A stretch of DNA of 64,000 nt from Lachnospiraceae bacterium (lineage in GTDB: Bacteria; Bacillota; Clostridia; Lachnospirales; Lachnospiraceae): NCBI GenBank assembly GCA_016286035.1, contig JAEERY010000052.1, forward strand, positions 1 through 64,000, written 5' to 3'. Position numbers and translations under genes: made by a program. Below are positions 1 to 8,083 of the stretch, piece after piece (the stretch's first letter is position 1; every line of letters starts with the position of its first letter). The notes beneath the pieces are model-generated. The model saw nothing but the letters and a program-made list of their open reading frames with translations. It had not been told where the DNA came from and did no database searches.

Positions 1-201
1 ACACCTCAGGCTGCTTACCCGGATATATATGAAGAAGGTGATCATTTATACATAGTATTTGATGATATAGAGGATCTGACCGGAGATCATCCGCTCAACA
101 GATTTATATGGGAGGATGAGGCTGAACCTCAAAGGGAGAGGAATCTGCATTTTATCATATTAAGTGATGATTCAGAGAGGGTTACGAATGATGAAGATTA
201 A
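1..201 (+). CDS. C-terminal part of an unrecognised acidic protein (5' end outside window)
   Basis: An open frame enters the window at base 1 and runs 66 codons to a TAA at 199-201. The visible tail is rich in Asp and Glu and has no motif I recognise. Its last 14 bases overlap the next gene, which starts at the ATG at 188, so the two are probably translationally coupled. Function unknown; the start and most of the protein are missing. Confidence 0.55.
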   Translation, partial: TPQAAYPDIYEEGDHLYIVFDDIEDLTGDHPLNRFIWEDEAEPQRERNLHFIILSDDSERVTNDED

Positions 202-781
202 ACATATTGCGTTCAACTACCATATTGATCTAGCGCCGGACCTTTATATCGAATATAAGTCTGAAGCAGATGAGGATACCGTATCTGCAGCACTTTCAGA
301 TGGAGTACTCCAATCTGAACTGTGGATTATAAATAGTAAAATAGATGAAAAATGGATGCGTTATGAGGATTTCTTGTTTGATACGACAGATAAGAGGGGG
401 TCAGTATTTGATGTTAACTTTTACCAGGCGCTAAAGAAATTCAGGAGAACAGGGTTTCCTGAGGCGATGTGCGATCTTGTCGATCCTGTAGATTTCCGAT
501 GGCTGTATTATGAACGGGAGTTTTATGCGGTCATTCCCATTCTTCTTTACTGGGGTCATGCGTTGCTGTGTGTCAATATTGAAGGTACCGGATCGGATGG
601 CAGAGACTTTATTTATGAATATGAAACAGGCAGGATGCAATCTCTAAATATTGATGATCGCAACAGATGGAAAGTGGAACTGCCGCGACCCGAAGTGACC
701 CTGCAAAACTGGCTTGACGGAATTGATGATTATTTTTTCAATGGCAATAAATTATTAAACGGACTATGTCATCGTTCTTAA
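188..781 (+). CDS. Hypothetical protein, weakly SUKH/immunity-like
   Basis: This 197-residue soluble protein has no signal peptide or membrane segment and I do not recognise a family with certainty. I chose the ATG at 188 because a GAGAGG ribosome-binding site ends about 7 bases upstream; an ATG further upstream at 164 has none. The C-terminal half, with a hydrophobic WGHALLCVNIEG strand, a polar turn and a closing WLDGIDDYF helix, loosely recalls SUKH (SMI1/KNR4) immunity folds, but this is by eye only. It overlaps the preceding gene by 14 bases and lies 12 bases before the metallo-beta-lactamase gene, so these genes probably form one operon. Confidence 0.6.
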   Translation: MMKIKHIAFNYHIDLAPDLYIEYKSEADEDTVSAALSDGVLQSELWIINSKIDEKWMRYEDFLFDTTDKRGSVFDVNFYQALKKFRRTGFPEAMCDLVDPVDFRWLYYEREFYAVIPILLYWGHALLCVNIEGTGSDGRDFIYEYETGRMQSLNIDDRNRWKVELPRPEVTLQNWLDGIDDYFFNGNKLLNGLCHRS

Positions 782-793
782 TATGGAGGTTAC

Positions 794-2179
794 ATGACGG
801 ATATCAAAATATTTCAGGGTGATCAGATTGGCGGTTGTGTTACAGTTATTTCGGCTGTTTATAAAGGAACCACACATCGTATAATGATCGATTATGGATC
901 TTCACTTCAGGGTAACAATGAGAAGGAGGATTTTAAATACCCATGGAAGGAAGAACCTATAGATGCAGTGTTTTTTACACATTATCATGGCGATCATATC
1001 GGCAGGCTCATGGAGATTCCTGGAGAGATCCCAATATACATGGGAGCTACCGCAAGAAAGGTTATGATCAATATTCAAGAAGCTTTGGGAAGCAGTAAAA
1101 GGATTGCAGATGCTGATGAGCATAAGAAAGAAGCAGAATTGCTTAAGGATGCTAACAGAGTTCATGAATTTGCATGGAATGGTTCCTGTTACGATGCGAT
1201 AGAATCACCGGGGTTTAGGATTGAGCCCTATAGTGTTGATCACTCTGCATATGATGCTTATATGTTTATGATTGAAGCGGATGACGAAGAACGAGAGGAG
1301 GGGAAATACAGAATTCTTCATACCGGAGATTTCAGAGGACACGGAAGACGAAGTAAAGCTATAATGCCATTGATAGAATCTTATATACACAGGTTTGGAA
1401 GGCGCACAGTGGATTCACTGGTGATTGAAGGCACTATGATGAGTCGATCAAAAGAAGAAGTCTTGTCAGAAACAGAGATGCAGATGAAAGCGGCAAAGTA
1501 TCTTCATAAACACAAGTGGGCATTCCTGATCTGTTCGTCAACAAATCTGGATTCTTTAGCAAGCTTTTATCAAGCAGCCCAGATGGCGAATTACCGATAT
1601 GGCAGATATATGTATGTTTATAGCGAATATTTCGAAGAACAGTTGAAAACATTTTCTGAGACAGCAGGAAACTTTTCTGATATCTATAAGTTTGAGAAAA
1701 TTGCTCAACTCTCGAATATGAAAAGTATTCCTCCGGGACAGAGAAGAACACCACTTCTGACTCAACAGGAAATGATGGAAGCTTTTGGGTTCATTGCTGT
1801 GATAAAACCGGAAGATTATCATGAAAAATACATTGATATGTTTATTGAAGCATATAAGGCTGGACGTATTGATGAGATGCCGGTACTGATTTTTTCTATG
1901 TGGAATGGTTATGTTCAGGAGTATCGAACTGATAAGAATGGGAAAAAAATCATAAACACCGCAAAGAACGAATCATGGATACGGTTTCTGAAGAGACAGG
2001 AAGAAAAAGGTGTTCATATTGAATATCTTCACACCAGTGGTCATGCAACGCCAAAGATGTTGGCTGAAGTTATAAATGCAGTGGATCCGCAGGATAAAAT
2101 ATATCCGATGCACACAGAATGCGCGGAGGATTTTAAGGAATTGCCGATAAGAGATGAGTTAAAGGTAAAGTTAGTGTAG
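794..2179 (+). CDS. MBL-fold, beta-CASP-like metallo-hydrolase (probable RNase/nuclease)
   Basis: A 461-residue soluble metallo-beta-lactamase-fold hydrolase. The zinc motif H63-Y-H65-G-D67-H68 is intact, followed by further likely ligands at H150 and D179 (HTGDF). The EGT at 212-214 and the C-terminal HTSGHAT at 413-419, followed by a YPMHTE stretch, match the beta-CASP/RNA-specificity layout of RNase J and CPSF73-like enzymes. Length is close to that family. An ATGGAGG ribosome-binding site lies just upstream of the start. A nucleolytic role is inferred from family; the substrate is unknown. Being next to two unknown genes and a PD-(D/E)XK-like gene suggests an accessory, possibly defensive, function rather than housekeeping RNA decay. 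Confidence 0.8.
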   Translation: MTDIKIFQGDQIGGCVTVISAVYKGTTHRIMIDYGSSLQGNNEKEDFKYPWKEEPIDAVFFTHYHGDHIGRLMEIPGEIPIYMGATARKVMINIQEALGSSKRIADADEHKKEAELLKDANRVHEFAWNGSCYDAIESPGFRIEPYSVDHSAYDAYMFMIEADDEEREEGKYRILHTGDFRGHGRRSKAIMPLIESYIHRFGRRTVDSLVIEGTMMSRSKEEVLSETEMQMKAAKYLHKHKWAFLICSSTNLDSLASFYQAAQMANYRYGRYMYVYSEYFEEQLKTFSETAGNFSDIYKFEKIAQLSNMKSIPPGQRRTPLLTQQEMMEAFGFIAVIKPEDYHEKYIDMFIEAYKAGRIDEMPVLIFSMWNGYVQEYRTDKNGKKIINTAKNESWIRFLKRQEEKGVHIEYLHTSGHATPKMLAEVINAVDPQDKIYPMHTECAEDFKELPIRDELKVKLV

Positions 2180-2237
2180 ATATCTAAATAGTTAACATGA
2201 GTTATGTGAAAGTATTATAGAAAGAACAGGTGGCAAA

Positions 2238-3530
2238 ATGGGTAAATTGAATGCAACTGAACTTGAAATTCTAACAAAAATGGAAGATCACCGATTTGTT
2301 TCTGAACCTTTGGAAACGGCATTCTGTATAGGGGGATTGAGTGAGTTTAGAAAATATATTCTAGAACTGAATAGTACTATTAATAATGAATATGAGAAGC
2401 TAGCAGTGATGTTACGTGGTAATTCTGATGAAATAATAGTATATAAAAATAACCATAAGATTTGGGAGCTTTCTGTGAATAAATACGGGTGCAAAGTGAG
2501 TTTTGATTTTAATCATGCCAGATATTCAGAGAAATGGGATAAAGAACTGAAGAAGCTTTTGAAAATGGGATTTCAATTGCCGCAACATCGTAAAGCAGAA
2601 TTATTACCATCTGATTCAAGAATAAAGATAAAAAGAAACGATAATAATGTCGTTACTGGTGGTGAAATAGGAGTAATAAGCTGTACTAAAGTAAAATTTG
2701 ATGAAGAATTTGTAAAGAAAAGCTATGGAATTATAAATAGTTTGGTAAGTGATTTCTTCAAAAGCCAACCAGTTGATTATTTTAGAAAAGCTGTTTCTGA
2801 AGATGATAATCCTGAATATAGAAGTGTTGCAGATTATAAAGGATCCGGTTCTGGAGTTTTAGTTGAAAAACGTTGGCAGCAAAGACTGCTATTTCACTTT
2901 GATGATATGCAAAACGGATACTATGCTTATGATTTGGAGTTTTCACAAAAATTCCCAGATAGTAATTTTGTCAAAAAGTTTTCAAAAGAAAATGGTATTC
3001 GTTTTGCAAATGTAAAAGCAAGTGATATTAAGGAAAAGCTTTGTACTAATGAACCAGATATGCTGGCAATCAAATATGAAGGAGGTAATCCAAAAGCTTT
3101 GGTATTGATTGAGGTTAAGTCAACTGAAAGTGCTTGTAAAGGAGAAAAATCGGGCATAAAGAAGCATATGGAAGGTATGAAAGAATATGCAGAACAACCT
3201 GTTTTTATGAATAAACGAAGAATAGATGCATATGAGTCTTTATTGCAATATCAGAGAATGAAGTTTATTCCAGGTGATGTAGAAATAAAAGAAATTACGG
3301 AAGATCTACCAGTAGAAAAAGTTTTGTTATTGACTAATGCTGAAGTTCCAAATAGTGAAGGTGGAGAACCAAAGGTGAGTGCATTAGATTATTTGAAAAA
3401 CAATGTTGACGCTGTAGCAAAATGGGCTAAAGAGTCCGATTGCAAAGTGTGGACTACGTGTAATAACTATTGGGATGATAAATTAGATATTAATATGAAT
3501 CCTTTTGGTGAGCAAAAAGGGAATTGCTAA
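2238..3530 (+). CDS. PD-(D/E)XK nuclease-like protein
   Basis: A 430-residue protein with no membrane segments. The only motif I recognise is a restriction-endonuclease-fold core: D274 in EPDM, then E292-V-K294 in the strand LVLIEVKST, spaced as in PD-(D/E)XK nucleases. The N-terminal 200 residues match nothing I know and may be a specificity or sensor domain. The gene is visibly AT-richer than its neighbours and uses many AAA, ATA and TTA codons, suggesting recent acquisition. It starts 58 bases after the MBL-fold gene and has a weak AGAACAGGTGG site. Family assignment is moderate and function is inferred as DNA or RNA cleavage. Confidence 0.6.
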   Translation: MGKLNATELEILTKMEDHRFVSEPLETAFCIGGLSEFRKYILELNSTINNEYEKLAVMLRGNSDEIIVYKNNHKIWELSVNKYGCKVSFDFNHARYSEKWDKELKKLLKMGFQLPQHRKAELLPSDSRIKIKRNDNNVVTGGEIGVISCTKVKFDEEFVKKSYGIINSLVSDFFKSQPVDYFRKAVSEDDNPEYRSVADYKGSGSGVLVEKRWQQRLLFHFDDMQNGYYAYDLEFSQKFPDSNFVKKFSKENGIRFANVKASDIKEKLCTNEPDMLAIKYEGGNPKALVLIEVKSTESACKGEKSGIKKHMEGMKEYAEQPVFMNKRRIDAYESLLQYQRMKFIPGDVEIKEITEDLPVEKVLLLTNAEVPNSEGGEPKVSALDYLKNNVDAVAKWAKESDCKVWTTCNNYWDDKLDINMNPFGEQKGNC

Positions 3531-3729
3531 TGTTTGTAAACTAATAACGGTATATAAACTTTGGAAGCGTTATAGTGGAATGAGGTACTACGGATAAATA
3601 CATAGACTCGGTATGTCAAGTGTATGTCAAAACGCCTTTTTTACATTTACCAAGTGTCAAAGCACGTAAATCAATGTTTTTTAGGTTTTTCTTTTTACTT
3701 CAAATCCAGCTCACGCCTCTTTTAAGAGA

Positions 3730-3770
3730 GCTCAAATTCTCAGTATTTATGCGGGGTTGAGCCCTTTTTT
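3730..3770 (+). terminator. Possible rho-independent terminator
   Basis: GCTCAA at 3730-3735 pairs with TTGAGC at 3757-3762, and the downstream arm is followed by a run of T at 3765-3770. The loop is long (21 bases), so the call is moderate. It would end the transcript of the nuclease-like gene. Confidence 0.4.
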
Positions 3771-3903
3771 ATTTTGAAAATGTTGGGGGTACAAGTGAGG
3801 TACAAGCTATTATACAACTAAACTTGAATGATCACAGGTATTATGATAAAATCAAAAAACAAACTATATGAAAAGTGTTTGGTTGAGAACGAGAATAATT
3901 AAA

Positions 3904-3933
3904 AACCGGGAGATTCGATAGAGTCTTCCGGTT
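3904..3933 (+). terminator. Hairpin, possible terminator or leader structure
   Basis: AACCGGGAGA at 3904-3913 pairs with TCTTCCGGTT at 3924-3933 over ten bases with one G-U pair. The following T-rich stretch is weak. It lies about 50 bases before the HD-domain gene and could also act as a leader structure for it. Confidence 0.4.
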
Positions 3934-3983
3934 ATTTACTACAAAACCAGACATTAAAATTCCGCAAAAAAGGAGAATGAAAA

Positions 3984-4607
3984 ATGATAACAAGAGATGA
4001 GGCATTTGATCTTTTGAAAAAATACAACAAGGATTCTTTTCATATTCAGCATGCGTTGACTGTTGAGGCAGTTATGAAATGGTATGCAAAGGAATTGGGA
4101 TACATAGATGATGAAGAATATTGGGGGATAGTTGGTCTGCTTCATGATATTGATTTTGAACTCTATCCGGATGAACACTGCTTAAAGGCTCCTGAACTGT
4201 TGAAAAATGGCGGGGTGAGTGATGATATAATCCATGCAGTTTGTTCGCATGGATATGGAATAACTGTGGGAAATGGCAAAACTATAGATGTTGAACCTGT
4301 TCATGAGATGGAAAAGGTTCTTTTTGCTGCTGATGAACTTACAGGTCTTATAGGGGCAGCTGCTCTCATGAGGCCTTCAAAGAGTACTAAGGACATGGAA
4401 CTCAAATCCTTAAAGAAGAAGTACAAGAGTAAGGGATTTGCAGCGGGATGTTCCAGGGAAGTTATTGAGCGTGGTGCTGATCAGCTTGGATGGGAGCTTG
4501 ATGAGTTGCTTGAAATGACTCTTAAAGCAATGGCTGACACAGAAGATATAATAAATGAGGAAATAGCGCTGAACAGTAACGGTGATTTGATAGGAGAAAA
4601 CATATGA
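3984..4607 (+). CDS. HD-domain hydrolase
   Basis: A 207-residue cytoplasmic protein of the HD superfamily of metal-dependent phosphohydrolases. H23 and the H54-D55 pair in GLLHDID supply the expected metal ligands, with further candidates at H65 and in CSHGYG. The helical C-terminus (MEKVLFAADELTGLI) is typical of short stand-alone HD proteins. A AAAAAGGAG ribosome-binding site precedes the ATG. The stop overlaps the next start (ATGA), so it is co-translated with the flavoprotein. The substrate is unknown; a nucleotide or phosphate ester is inferred from the family. Confidence 0.8.
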   Translation: MITRDEAFDLLKKYNKDSFHIQHALTVEAVMKWYAKELGYIDDEEYWGIVGLLHDIDFELYPDEHCLKAPELLKNGGVSDDIIHAVCSHGYGITVGNGKTIDVEPVHEMEKVLFAADELTGLIGAAALMRPSKSTKDMELKSLKKKYKSKGFAAGCSREVIERGADQLGWELDELLEMTLKAMADTEDIINEEIALNSNGDLIGENI

Positions 4608-5221
4608 GAGTTCTGATCATTAACGGAAGTCCTAAAGCAGATGGAAACACATCGATTGCCCTTAAAGAGATGGAGGACATATTTGAAAGTGAAGGTATTG
4701 ATACTGAACTTATTCATATAGGTAACAAGGATATCAGAGGATGTATTGCATGTAACTCATGTGGGAAGACCGGAAAGTGTGTATTTGATGATGCCGTAAA
4801 TGAGATAGCATCAAAGTTTGAGAATGCTGACGGACTTGTTGTGGCATCTCCTGTATATTATGCATCTGCCAATGCTACGCTGATAGCGTGTCTTGACAGA
4901 TTGTTTTACAGTACACACTTTGATAAGACAATGAAAGTCGGTGCGAGTGTTGTTGTGGCAAGGCGCGGAGGTTGTTCTGCTACGTTTGATGAATTAAACA
5001 AATATTTTACGATCAGCGGGATGCCGGTAGCTCCAAGCCAGTATTGGAACAGTGTTCATGGTAATTCAAAAGGTGAGGCCATGCAGGATGAAGAGGGATT
5101 GCAGACAATGAGAACTCTTGCAAGAAATATGGCATTTCTGATGAAGAGTATCGTACTTGGAAAAGAAAAGTTCGGATTACCGGATAAAGAAGAACATAAA
5201 TGGACACACTTTATAAGATAG
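4604..5221 (+). CDS. NADPH-dependent FMN reductase / iron-sulfur flavoprotein-type protein
   Basis: A 205-residue flavodoxin-fold protein. The N-terminal NGSPKADGNT loop is the FMN phosphate-binding site of the FMN-reductase family, and ASPVYYASAN is the second flavin loop. Cysteines C47, C50, C53 and C59 form a CX2CX2CX5C motif like that of archaeal and clostridial iron-sulfur flavoproteins, so it may also carry a [4Fe-4S] cluster. The likely role is electron transfer or reduction of quinones, oxygen species or xenobiotics in the cytoplasm. It is coupled to the upstream HD gene by an ATGA overlap. Confidence 0.8.
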   Translation: MRVLIINGSPKADGNTSIALKEMEDIFESEGIDTELIHIGNKDIRGCIACNSCGKTGKCVFDDAVNEIASKFENADGLVVASPVYYASANATLIACLDRLFYSTHFDKTMKVGASVVVARRGGCSATFDELNKYFTISGMPVAPSQYWNSVHGNSKGEAMQDEEGLQTMRTLARNMAFLMKSIVLGKEKFGLPDKEEHKWTHFIR

Positions 5222-5248
5222 AAAGAGAAGGTCTGAAGGGATCAAATA

Positions 5249-6091
5249 ATGCGTATATCTGAAAGCTGTGCTAAATGCTTATATGACAGACAATTGAATA
5301 AGACAGACAATGAAGAGTATCTAGCCAAGATAAGAGAATTGCTGGATAACAGGGGCGAGGATGATACAAGTCCTTATATGGTCTATCTTTTTAACAAGGT
5401 GCATACGAGATACTTTGGCAAGGGTGCTGATTATAAAGATATAAAGAAAAGCTACAACGATCTTGTCCTTGAAATGGAAGACAGCTTAAGAAAAGAGATT
5501 GTGGATTCTGATGATCCGCTGGCGAAAGCACTTGTTATTGCCCGTATTGGAAATTACATAGATTTTGGAGCGATGAACCATGTTGATAAGGATGAGTTTT
5601 TGAAGTTATTCGCTGATACAGGATTTCGAAAAGATGATATACCTGTTTATGAATCCTTTTTAAAGGAATGTTCAAAAGGTAAGAAGTTCCTTTTGGTATG
5701 TGACAACTGTGGTGAGATCGTTTTAGACAGGCTCATGATAGAACAGATTAAAAAGCGTTTTCCAAATCTTTCCGTTAAGGCATTGGTTAGAGGCGGTGAG
5801 GTTTTGAATGATGCAACCATTGAGGATGCAGAGTATACAGGCTTAAGTAATGTAGCCGAGATCATATCAAACGGAGAGGCTGTTGCTGGAACAATATATG
5901 ATATGATGCCGCAGGAGGCAAAATGTGCATTGGATGAAGCTGATGTGATACTGGCTAAAGGACAGGGAAATTACGAATCCATGTCAGGCAGAGGACGGCA
6001 TGTGTTCTATCAGTTTTTGTGTAAATGCGATCTTTTTACTAGCAGGTTCAATGTTGAAAAACTGACGGGAATATTTATTGAAGAGAAATAA
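5249..6091 (+). CDS. DUF89 / ARMT1-like damage-control phosphatase
   Basis: A 280-residue DUF89-family protein. The signature CDNCGE sits at 151-156 (D152, N153 and E156 are metal/phosphate residues in the family) and AKGQGNYE starts near 236. The N-terminal CAKC (C7, C10) is found in the archaeal/bacterial subfamily. DUF89 proteins are cobalt- or nickel-dependent phosphatases that remove damaged or excess sugar phosphates. It follows the HD and flavoprotein genes by 27 bases with a GAAGGGAT site and is followed by a terminator, so it closes a three-gene operon. Substrate inferred only from family. Confidence 0.82.
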   Translation: MRISESCAKCLYDRQLNKTDNEEYLAKIRELLDNRGEDDTSPYMVYLFNKVHTRYFGKGADYKDIKKSYNDLVLEMEDSLRKEIVDSDDPLAKALVIARIGNYIDFGAMNHVDKDEFLKLFADTGFRKDDIPVYESFLKECSKGKKFLLVCDNCGEIVLDRLMIEQIKKRFPNLSVKALVRGGEVLNDATIEDAEYTGLSNVAEIISNGEAVAGTIYDMMPQEAKCALDEADVILAKGQGNYESMSGRGRHVFYQFLCKCDLFTSRFNVEKLTGIFIEEK

Positions 6092-6097
6092 GTCATG

Positions 6098-6128
6098 AAG
6101 ACCGGTTTGTCAAAAGACTGGTCTTTTT
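6098..6128 (+). terminator. Rho-independent terminator after DUF89 gene
   Basis: AAGACCGGT at 6098-6106 pairs with ACTGGTCTT at 6117-6125 (one G-U pair) and a T-tract runs to 6128. It closes the 3984-6091 operon. Confidence 0.85.
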
Positions 6129-6287
6129 GCATTTACTGATAGAATTGCTATTGGTCGACCTTTAAAAATATTTGAAAATATTTGAAAATTTTCCTATGGA
6201 TGTCACTTTTGGATATGTACATGCATATATAAGGTGAAAGGCCATTCGCGAAGACCTGTTGTATTCAACAACCCAGGAGGAAATCAA

Positions 6288-6806
6288 ATGAATCGAGAAG
6301 AAAGGAATGCAGATCTTGAACAGGTCATAGAAAAATACAGTAATACGCTCTTTAAGATATGTTTTGTCATTCTGAAAAACGAGCAGGATACAAAAGATGT
6401 TTTACAGGAGACTTTTATAACATATATGACCAAAAGACCCGGATTTGCTTCCGAAGAACATAAGAAAGCTTGGCTTATAAAAGTATCACAGAATAAATGT
6501 AAAGAATTCCTGAGATTTCATAAGAAACATGCCAGAATCCCTCTTGATGAGGTGGAGGAAAGCCTTGAGATCACGAATGGAATGAATGTGGAAGACAAAG
6601 AAAAGCTCAGACTGATATGGAATTTGAATTACAACCTTAAGAGTGTGGTGATCCTCTATTATGTGGAAGGCTATTCCGTAAAGGAAACGGCGAATATCCT
6701 TCATATATCAGAGGTTGCCGTCAAGAAAAGACTGCAGAGAGCAAGACAGATCCTTGCTAAAATGGGCAGCGCTTATGAAGGAGGTATCGTCTGTGAACAG
6801 ATATGA
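6288..6806 (+). CDS. ECF-type RNA polymerase sigma factor
   Basis: A 172-residue sigma-70 family protein of the ECF class with region 2 (FKICFVILKNEQDTKDVLQE) and region 4 (VEGYSVKETANILHIS, a helix-turn-helix for -35 recognition). The ATG at 6288 was chosen because a perfect AGGAGG lies at 6275-6280; an ATG at 6234 has none. It would redirect RNA polymerase to a small regulon when released by its partner, probably the next gene, whose GTG start lies inside this gene. The region upstream contains a tandem AATATTTGAA repeat but no promoter I can call. Confidence 0.88.
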   Translation: MNREERNADLEQVIEKYSNTLFKICFVILKNEQDTKDVLQETFITYMTKRPGFASEEHKKAWLIKVSQNKCKEFLRFHKKHARIPLDEVEESLEITNGMNVEDKEKLRLIWNLNYNLKSVVILYYVEGYSVKETANILHISEVAVKKRLQRARQILAKMGSAYEGGIVCEQI

Positions 6807-7923
6807 TATTGATAAAGATCTATTTTCTAACATAGAGATCTCAAATGATATAAAACTGGAATTATACAGAAACTGCAAAAAGGGAAAAAGGACAGCCGAT
6901 CTGAGATTCAGATATGCCGGTGTGCTGACAGCTCTTATAGTCATATTAATAGTAGGATGTACCGGATTTGGAGCAAGGGCGTGTTATGAGAGCATAAAAG
7001 CCCGCATGGAAAGCATGTCTGAAAAAGAACATGATGATCTGGTTAATGATCTTCAAAATGACACAGGGATCACGATAGATGATTCTTGGAGCAGAAAACT
7101 GACAAATGACGAAGTATTGAGACTGGCAGAACTTGAAAGGCAGTACTACGATCTTGGCGTATATCCCGAGACTGAAGTCAAGAGACTAAAGACCCTGAAA
7201 GAATGGGATGGAAAGAGTCTTTGTTACATCGAGGAAGATCATCTTTTACATCTTCCCGAAAAAGAGATGGATGACGATCAGTTATTGCTGTTTATCGATT
7301 ATACGGCAAAAAAAGACTATGTGATGGAGAAGGAAGCCGAGGAGTATTTTGAAGAGGCTGATATTGAAATCGAGAATCCTTATGTTGATGTTGATCAGGT
7401 TTCACAACAGGACATAATAGAGCTCGCCTACAAGCATCTGGTCAAATTCCTGGGTTATGAGCTTTCGGATGAATGGCATGCGAGAGTTGAAGCCTTTAAG
7501 CCGTCTTCTGTGGATCCAGAATGCGGAACATATCATGATATGTATACAATTTATTGGGAAAAGGGTAACGGATCTCCAAACAGTACCGATTATGTCGTAG
7601 TTTTAGGTATGGATGAACTTGAATTCAGGGCAGCGGCCATCAGAGGAAGAGAACATTGGGCATCACTTGGAAGCTATACCGATGAGGAGGCACTTGCCAA
7701 GGCCAAAGAGGATAAGGCAAAGGTTTTTGAAAAACTAAAAAAGCTTTACGGATACTCCTCTACACCTGACAGGGAAAAGGTGGAAGCCTATCATGAATAT
7801 GACGAATACGGAGATACCAGACAGATAAGATATGTCTTTTGTTACGGGAAAGAAGAGGTTGAAGTAATGTGGGATCTGGCAGATGAAAAGATGGCTTCGG
7901 TAGATATATGGATTGAACAGTAG
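6793..7923 (+). CDS. Probable membrane anti-sigma partner, unrecognised extracytoplasmic domain
   Basis: A 376-residue single-pass membrane protein: about 35 cytoplasmic residues, a transmembrane helix near 40-62 (YAGVLTALIVILIVGC), then a large acidic outside domain that I do not recognise. I start it at the GTG at 6793 because AAGGAGG lies at 6778-6784 and this frame has no better start; it overlaps the sigma gene by 14 bases. The layout (sigma factor then overlapping membrane protein) is that of anti-sigma factors, but no zinc-finger or RsgI signature is visible, so the role is inferred from position. Confidence 0.7.
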   Translation: MNRYDIDKDLFSNIEISNDIKLELYRNCKKGKRTADLRFRYAGVLTALIVILIVGCTGFGARACYESIKARMESMSEKEHDDLVNDLQNDTGITIDDSWSRKLTNDEVLRLAELERQYYDLGVYPETEVKRLKTLKEWDGKSLCYIEEDHLLHLPEKEMDDDQLLLFIDYTAKKDYVMEKEAEEYFEEADIEIENPYVDVDQVSQQDIIELAYKHLVKFLGYELSDEWHARVEAFKPSSVDPECGTYHDMYTIYWEKGNGSPNSTDYVVVLGMDELEFRAAAIRGREHWASLGSYTDEEALAKAKEDKAKVFEKLKKLYGYSSTPDREKVEAYHEYDEYGDTRQIRYVFCYGKEEVEVMWDLADEKMASVDIWIEQ

Positions 7924-7981
7924 AGAATCTGTTAAAAAGTATATATGACGGGATATCCTGATATATATAAATAAGGGGGAG

Positions 7982-8023
7982 AAACTCCTTCGATAAGCAA
8001 TAAAGCTTACCGGGGGAGTTTTT
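7982..8023 (+). terminator. Rho-independent terminator with nested stem
   Basis: AAACTCC at 7982-7988 pairs with GGAGTTT at 8015-8021, enclosing a second stem TAAGC/GCTTA. A T-tract follows to 8023. It ends the sigma operon. Confidence 0.8.
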
Positions 8024-8083
8024 ATTTTGACGAAAAACTGATAAACTTATCTGGATGATCAAGTAATAAGGAGGAGTTTATTA

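Larger units (their letters stand above)
3531..3983 (+). other. Gene-free gap with direct repeats and two terminator-like hairpins
   Basis: No convincing gene lies in these 453 bases. GTATGTCAA occurs at 3611-3619 and 3622-3630, and GGTACAAG at 3788-3795 and 3799-3806; each pair repeats at an 11-base interval, like arm-type sites of tyrosine integrases. A hairpin with a T-tract ends at 3770 and a second hairpin lies at 3904-3933. The gap follows an AT-rich nuclease gene and precedes ordinary chromosomal genes, so it may mark the edge of an inserted segment. No integrase is visible in the window. Confidence 0.5.

Noticed and set aside
3531..3983. tmRNA or other structured RNA in the gap
   Set aside because: No tRNA-like acceptor, T-loop or resume-codon frame could be found; only simple hairpins and repeats are visible.
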